From Pseudomonadota bacterium (GTDB taxonomy: Bacteria; Pseudomonadota; Gammaproteobacteria; Burkholderiales; Gallionellaceae), in contig JAJZSA010000034.1 in NCBI GenBank assembly GCA_021822115.1, positions 1 to 25,585 on the forward strand: DNA of 25,585 bases, given 5' to 3'. The notes below the pieces were generated by a model. The model saw nothing but the letters and a program-made list of their open reading frames with translations. It was not told the DNA's origin and made no database searches. The translations under genes and the position numbers were made by a program. Numbering within the stretch: the first letter of the stretch is position 1; every line of letters starts with the position of its first letter. This document shows, one piece after another, positions 21,371 through 25,585 of the stretch.

Positions 21371-23381
21371 GTCGGTTCGCCATCCAGCGTAGCAGGTGCG
21401 CCTGTGCCGCGTCAGGGAAACTTTGCAGCAGGCGTTCGGCCAGCTCGCGTGCGGCGTCCAGCAGGTCGGCGTCCTCTGCCAGATCGGCGAAGCGCAGCAT
21501 GGGCACGCCGCTCTGGCGTGCGCCCAGCAGCTCGCCGGGGCCGCGCAGTTTGAGGTCGTGTTGCGCGATGGCGAAACCGTCGGTGTGCTCGAAGATCACG
21601 CGCAGGCGTTCGCGCGCCAGCTCGGACAGCGGCTGCGCGTAGAGCAGCACGCACAGGCTCTCCGCCGCGCCACGGCCGACGCGGCCGCGCAACTGGTGCA
21701 ACTGCGCCAGCCCCATGCGTTCGGCATGGTCGATCACCATCATGCTGGCATTGGGCACGTCCACGCCGACCTCGATCACCGTGGTGGCTACCAGCAGGTG
21801 CAGTTCGCCCGCCTTGAACGCGGCCATGGTGGCGGCCTTCTCGTCGTTGGCCAGCTTGCCGTGCACCAGCCCCACGCGCAGGTCGGGGAAGATTTGCGTC
21901 AGCGTGGCGTGCGTCTCCAGCGCGGTCTGCAATTGCAACGCTTCCGATTCGTCGATCAGCGGGCACACCCAATAGGCCTGGCGCCCGCCGAGGCAGGCGT
22001 GGCGCACGCGTTCGAACACTTCCTCGCGCCGCGCATCGCTCACCAGTTTGGTGACCACCGGCGTGCGGCCGGGCGGCAGCTGGTCGATCACCGATACGTC
22101 GAGGTCGGCGTAATAGCTCATCGCCAGCGTGCGCGGGATGGGGGTGGCGCTCATCATCAATTGATGCGGTTCGCTGCCCTTGTTGCGCAAGGCCAGACGT
22201 TGCTGCACGCCGAACTTGTGCTGCTCGTCCACGATGACCAGGCCGAGGCGGGCGAACTCGACTTCCTTCTGGAACAGCGCATGGGTGCCGACGGCAAGTG
22301 GGGTGTCGCCGGCGGCGATGCGAGTGGCGGCTTCGCTCTTGGCTTTCTTCTTCAGGCTGCCGGACAGCCAGACCGGGGTGATACCCAGCGGCGTCAGCCA
22401 TTCGTGCAGCTTGAGGTAATGCTGTTCGGCGAGGATCTCGGTCGGCGCCATGAAGGCGACCTGATGATCTGCTGCGATGGCCTGCAAGGCGGCCAGCGCA
22501 GCGACGATGGTCTTGCCGCTGCCCACGTCGCCTTGTAGCAGTCGTTGCATGGGGTGCGCTTGTTGCAGGTCGTGGCCGATCTCGGCCAGTACCTTCTGTT
22601 GCGCGGCGGTGAGCTGGAACGGCAGGCGCGCCAGCAGTTGTGGCGCCAGCTGCGCATCCGGCGGCAGCGGCGGTGCGTTGCGCGAGCGGCGCTTGCGGTA
22701 ATGCGTGCGCATGGACAGTTGCTGCGCCAGCAGCTCGTCGAACTTGATGCGACGGAAATAAGGCTGCAGGTGGCGGGTCAGCGCTTGCTCATCCAGCCCC
22801 GGCGGCGGGTTGTGCAGGTGTTGCACGCTGCTGGCGAAATCGGGCAGCTGCAAGCTGCGCAACAGGTCCGGCGGCAAGGTGTCAGCCAGTTCCAGTTCGG
22901 CCAGTGCCGACTGGATGTGCTTGTGCAAGGTGGCTTGCGGCAGCCCGGCGGTGGTGGGATAGATCGGCGTGAGCGCCTGCTTCAGCGGGGTGTCTTCGCC
23001 GCCGCTGCGGCACTTGGGGTGCACCATCTCCAGGCCGAAGAAGCCGCCGCGCACTTCGCCCAGCGCGCGGATGGTCTTGCCGACGGCGAGCTGTTTCTGC
23101 TGGCTGGGATAGAAGTTGAGGAAACGCAGGGTGAGTGTGCCGCTGGCGTCCTGCAACTGGCACACCAGCGAACGGCGCGGGCGGTACATCACTTCGGCGT
23201 GCATGATCTCGCCTTGCACCTGTGCCGTCTCGCCCGGCAGCAGGTCGGCGATGGGGGTGAGCCGGGTCTCGTCCTCGTAGCGCAGCGGCAGGTGCAGCAC
23301 CAGGTCGAAGCGCTGGTGGATGCCCAGCTTGGCGAGTTTGGCTGCCGTGGCGGCAGGGGATTTGGCCGGTGCGCGCACCAT
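21351..23381 (-). CDS. recG: ATP-dependent DNA helicase RecG
   Basis: 676 residues (E. coli 693). It remodels stalled replication forks and Holliday junctions. The N-terminal wedge/OB-fold part (about 40-150) is followed by two RecA-like helicase lobes: Q-motif region FQLTAAQ, Walker A GDVGSGKT (about 285-292), APTEILAEQH, DEQH box (IVDEQHKFGVQQR), SATPIPRTLAMS, then in lobe 2 LLVATTVIEVGVDVPNA and motif VI QLRGRVGRG, ending with the RecG-typical LKLRGPGELLGARQSG. I placed the start at the ATG at 23381; a GTG one codon earlier (23384) is possible. It lies 22 bases after the kinase gene and overlaps ubiC by 20 bases, so these are probably co-transcribed. Confidence 0.96.
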   Translation of the reverse strand: MVRAPAKSPAATAAKLAKLGIHQRFDLVLHLPLRYEDETRLTPIADLLPGETAQVQGEIMHAEVMYRPRRSLVCQLQDASGTLTLRFLNFYPSQQKQLAVGKTIRALGEVRGGFFGLEMVHPKCRSGGEDTPLKQALTPIYPTTAGLPQATLHKHIQSALAELELADTLPPDLLRSLQLPDFASSVQHLHNPPPGLDEQALTRHLQPYFRRIKFDELLAQQLSMRTHYRKRRSRNAPPLPPDAQLAPQLLARLPFQLTAAQQKVLAEIGHDLQQAHPMQRLLQGDVGSGKTIVAALAALQAIAADHQVAFMAPTEILAEQHYLKLHEWLTPLGITPVWLSGSLKKKAKSEAATRIAAGDTPLAVGTHALFQKEVEFARLGLVIVDEQHKFGVQQRLALRNKGSEPHQLMMSATPIPRTLAMSYYADLDVSVIDQLPPGRTPVVTKLVSDARREEVFERVRHACLGGRQAYWVCPLIDESEALQLQTALETHATLTQIFPDLRVGLVHGKLANDEKAATMAAFKAGELHLLVATTVIEVGVDVPNASMMVIDHAERMGLAQLHQLRGRVGRGAAESLCVLLYAQPLSELARERLRVIFEHTDGFAIAQHDLKLRGPGELLGARQSGVPMLRFADLAEDADLLDAARELAERLLQSFPDAAQAHLLRWMANRHDYLHT

Positions 23382-23403
23382 CACTTCGCTGCCCGCTGTT
23401 GCT

Positions 23404-24684
23404 TCAACTGACCAGCTTGGCGACGCGCATGTCGGCCATGCGCAGCCGGTCTGCCATCACGCGCAGGAAAGCCTGGTTGAAATGCAGCTGGCAGTGGTCG
23501 GACAGGCCGGCCAGCAGGCGCGGCGCGATCTTCATCACGGTGACTTCGGTACCGGCGGTGACCGTGGCCGAGCGCGGCACCACGCGGCCGCTGATGTAAG
23601 ACATCTCGCCGAAACAGTCGTCGCGGCTGATCAGGTTGAGCAGGTAGCCGTTCTTGGTGATGTTCACCGTGCCGGCGATCATCACGTAGAAGTCGTCGCC
23701 CATCTCGTCCTCGCGCATGATCACGCTCTGCGCCGGCAGTTTCTGCCAGTCGCCGATGCGCAGGATCTCCCACAGCTCGGTATCAGAGAAGTCGCCGAAC
23801 AGTTTCATGCCGCGCAGGGTGGTGAACTTCTCGGTCTGGTTGTTGGCGTTGTCGCTGCTCTGGTAGCTGCCCAGCAGCGACAGGTCGTTGCCGAAGTCGC
23901 GCCAGTTCTGGTAGCGCTGTGCCTTGTCCTTGTGCATGGCGCGTTCCACGATGCGCACCAGTTCGCGCGGCAGGTCCGGGCGGTAGGTGGTGATCGGCGT
24001 GGGCGGCATGTTGAGGATCTGGTGGCACAGGCTGGCCAGGTTCTGCGCCTTGTACGGCGCGTGGCCGGTGAGCAGGCGGTACATCACCACGCCCAGCGAA
24101 TAGATGTCGGTCTGGTGAGTGAGCGGCTCTGCGCTCAACTGCTCCGGCGACATATAGCTGGGCGAGCCCAGGTTGCTGACCTGGGTCTGTTCCAGATCGA
24201 GCAACAGTGCGGCGCCCATGTCGGAGATCTTGATGTCGCCTTCCTCGGTCAGCATCATGTTGGCCGGCTTGATGTCGCGGTGGATGACGCCGTTGAATTG
24301 CGCGTAGTTCAGCGCGCGGCAGCACTTGAACATGTATTCCACCACGCGTTCCAGCGGCAGCAGGTGGTCCGGTTCGACGTGTTTCTCCAGCGTGCCGCCG
24401 CTGACGTATTCCATCACGATGTAGCTCTCGTCGTCGCCGATCAGTGCGTCGTAGATGGCCACGATATGCGGGTGCGACAGGCGGCCGGCGAGCGAGGCCT
24501 CGTTATCCAGCTGGCGCCGGAACACCTTGCCCATGCGCGCGTCGTTGAGGATCTCCTGCTTGAGCACCTTGATCGCCACTTCGCGTTCGGCGAAGTGGTC
24601 GTAGCCGTGGTAGACGGTACTGGTGGTGCCCTGACCGAGCACGCCCTTGATCAGGTATTTGCCGATCGCCTTGGGTGTCGCCAC
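23404..24684 (-). CDS. Ser/Thr protein kinase fused to a C-terminal cyclic-nucleotide-binding domain
   Basis: 426 residues, no transmembrane segment. Residues 8-275 are a Hanks-type kinase: glycine loop LGQGTTSTVY (16-25), VAIK with K39, E62, HRDIKPANMM (135-144) with catalytic D137, SDMGAA with D155 (DMG in place of DFG), SPSYMSPEQ (APE variant), and TDIYSLGVVMYRLLTG. Residues about 300-415 are a CAP-like cyclic-nucleotide or CRP-type domain: LFGDFSDTELWEIL, the phosphate-binding cassette [20 protein letters not shown]. The fusion suggests a cytosolic kinase gated by a cyclic nucleotide or by another ligand of this fold. The start is GTG at 24684, 18 bases after the ridA stop; only a weak ribosome site is present. 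The neighbouring gene beyond ridA carries a closely similar domain. Confidence 0.92.
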   Translation of the reverse strand: MATPKAIGKYLIKGVLGQGTTSTVYHGYDHFAEREVAIKVLKQEILNDARMGKVFRRQLDNEASLAGRLSHPHIVAIYDALIGDDESYIVMEYVSGGTLEKHVEPDHLLPLERVVEYMFKCCRALNYAQFNGVIHRDIKPANMMLTEEGDIKISDMGAALLLDLEQTQVSNLGSPSYMSPEQLSAEPLTHQTDIYSLGVVMYRLLTGHAPYKAQNLASLCHQILNMPPTPITTYRPDLPRELVRIVERAMHKDKAQRYQNWRDFGNDLSLLGSYQSSDNANNQTEKFTTLRGMKLFGDFSDTELWEILRIGDWQKLPAQSVIMREDEMGDDFYVMIAGTVNITKNGYLLNLISRDDCFGEMSYISGRVVPRSATVTAGTEVTVMKIAPRLLAGLSDHCQLHFNQAFLRVMADRLRMADMRVAKLVS

Positions 24685-24702
24685 TGTGTCTGGATCCCGC
24701 GC

Positions 24703-25089
24703 TCAGTCGCTGATGACCATCACGCCGTCGGCTTCCACCAGGGCGCCGCGCGGCAGTTCCGCCACGCCCACTGCGGCGCGTGCCGGATAGGGCTGCGGGA
24801 AGTAGCCGGCCATGATCTCGTTGACCTTGGCGAAGTGGCCGAGGTCGGTCAGGAAGATATTGAGTTTGACCACGTCGCTCAGGCTGCCGCCGGCAGCCTG
24901 GGTGACGGCGCGCAGGTTCTGGAACACGCGATGCACCTGCGCTTCGATGCCGTCCACCATCTGCATGGTGGTCGGGTCGAGGCCGATCTGGCCGGACAGG
25001 TAGACGGTGTCGTCCACGCGCACGGCTTGCGAGTAGGTGCCGATGGCGGCGGGGGCGTCCGGGGTCTGGATGATGGTCTTCTGTGCCAT
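24703..25089 (-). CDS. ridA: RidA-family enamine/imine deaminase
   Basis: 128 residues, typical for the family. Trimeric cytosolic enzyme that hydrolyses reactive 2-aminoacrylate and related imines released by pyridoxal-phosphate enzymes. Key segments: GTYSQAVRV with Y19, LSGQIGLDP, the hallmark R104 in [16 protein letters not shown], and E119 in LVEAD near the C-terminus. The ATG at 25089 follows a strong AGGAGG; the open frame extends further upstream but only as an overlap with the next gene. It is sandwiched between two genes for cyclic-nucleotide-binding domain proteins, 18 bases from the kinase and 35 bases from the partial gene, so all three may be one transcript. Family members beyond RidA have diverse roles, so the symbol is by best resemblance. 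Confidence 0.9.
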   Translation of the reverse strand: MAQKTIIQTPDAPAAIGTYSQAVRVDDTVYLSGQIGLDPTTMQMVDGIEAQVHRVFQNLRAVTQAAGGSLSDVVKLNIFLTDLGHFAKVNEIMAGYFPQPYPARAAVGVAELPRGALVEADGVMVISD

Positions 25090-25124
25090 GTGGTGTTTCC
25101 TCCTGTGCGAAAAAGGCGCGGATT

Positions 25125-25585
25125 CTAACCGAGCCGGGATATGCGTTCGTCCGCCATGCGCAGGCGCTCCGCCAATACATAGAGGAATGCCTGGTTGAAA
25201 TGGTTCTGGCAACTGTCCGACAGTTGGGCGATCTGCAAGGGGTCCAGCTTCATCACCGCGATCTCGGTGTTGGCGGTGACGGTGGCGGAGCGCGGCATCT
25301 GCTTGCCGCGGATGTAGGCCATCTCGCCGCAGCAGTCGCCGTTGCGCAGCGCCAGCAGCAGGCGCGCGCCGCGCGTGACGCTGACGCTGCCGTCGATGAT
25401 GAAGTAGATGGCGTCGCTCATCTCGTTCTCGCGCATCAGCACGGTCTTCTCCGGCTGCTTGTGCCATTCGGCGATGCGCAGCACCTCCCACAGTTCGAGG
25501 TCGCTGAAGTCGTCGAAGAAGGTCATCTTGCGCAGGATGCCGAACTTCTGGTTCTCGGCCACTTCCAGTCCGCTCTTCTCGAAAT
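25125..25585 (-). CDS. Cyclic-nucleotide-binding domain protein, partial (N-terminus beyond right edge), paralogue of the kinase C-terminus
   Basis: The frame is open to the right edge (last residues read are [15 protein letters not shown]), giving about 153 residues. They form a CAP-like domain: [20 protein letters not shown], the cassette [20 protein letters not shown], and a C-terminal helix [20 protein letters not shown]. This lines up along its whole length with residues about 290-426 of the kinase at 23404-24684 ([54 protein letters not shown]), including the GEM and PRSA cassette residues. A GTG at 25562 could be a start for a stand-alone domain, but the in-frame coding-like sequence beyond it suggests a longer protein, plausibly a second kinase. 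Confidence 0.85.
   Translation of the reverse strand, partial: FEKSGLEVAENQKFGILRKMTFFDDFSDLELWEVLRIAEWHKQPEKTVLMRENEMSDAIYFIIDGSVSVTRGARLLLALRNGDCCGEMAYIRGKQMPRSATVTANTEIAVMKLDPLQIAQLSDSCQNHFNQAFLYVLAERLRMADERISRLG

Noticed and set aside
23320..25128. A plus-strand open frame of 602 codons opposite the kinase and ridA
   Set aside because: Antisense shadow of genes with clear catalytic motifs.

Overview
The window is dense, GC-rich bacterial chromosome with 26 supported protein genes (two cut by the window edges) and one doubtful 23-codon ORF. No rRNA, tRNA, CRISPR array, insertion sequence or integrase was seen. No gene-free stretch exceeds 300 bases; the longest is 969-1172 (204 bases). 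Gene content (recG-ubiC-ubiA, OxyR, ubiquinone synthesis, split rubrerythrin/rubredoxin, many c-di-GMP and chemosensory proteins) and protein style suggest a betaproteobacterium, possibly of the Nitrosomonadales/Gallionellaceae type. This taxonomic call is inference from recognition, not from a database search.

Left part (1-3959): a partial OFA-type MFS anion transporter (-), two convergent class I SAM methyltransferases, an Ala/Gln/Ser/Asn-rich orphan protein with a good promoter, and oxyR (-) carrying both redox cysteines at positions 199 and 208. Peroxide/iron block (4089-6467, +): divergently from oxyR runs rubrerythrin - rubredoxin - rubredoxin reductase - Dps. Together these form an electron chain from NAD(P)H through flavoprotein and rubredoxin to a diiron peroxidase, plus an iron-sequestering DNA-protecting shell. 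The oxyR/rbr gap holds two perfect inverted repeats, one an ATC-N9-GAT LysR box. Then come (-) a small secreted PepSY protein, a DUF599 membrane protein and ubiA.

Central block (8790-20634, all -): nine back-to-back signal-transduction genes, most overlapping by 1-8 bases, behind one recognisable sigma70-type promoter at 20692-20719 set among AT-rich repeats and a 16-base palindrome. In transcription order: HTH-receiver regulator, CHASE-PAS-PAS histidine kinase, lone receiver, degenerate HD-GYP protein, receiver-like-EAL phosphodiesterase, HAMP/coiled-coil membrane protein, HD-GYP phosphodiesterase, Cache-HAMP-PAS histidine kinase, and a chemoreceptor joining an Aer-type FAD PAS domain to a periplasmic domain with a CxxCH haem-attachment motif. 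This operon separates ubiC from ubiA, which are adjacent in many proteobacteria, so it looks like an inserted signalling island. It is the best candidate in the window for an undescribed system: a redox/oxygen input circuit linking two kinases, c-di-GMP breakdown and chemotaxis.

Right part (20828-25585, -): ubiC overlapping recG, then a Ser/Thr protein kinase fused to a cyclic-nucleotide-binding domain, a RidA deaminase, and the C-terminal part of a second protein with a closely similar cyclic-nucleotide-binding domain that runs off the right edge.
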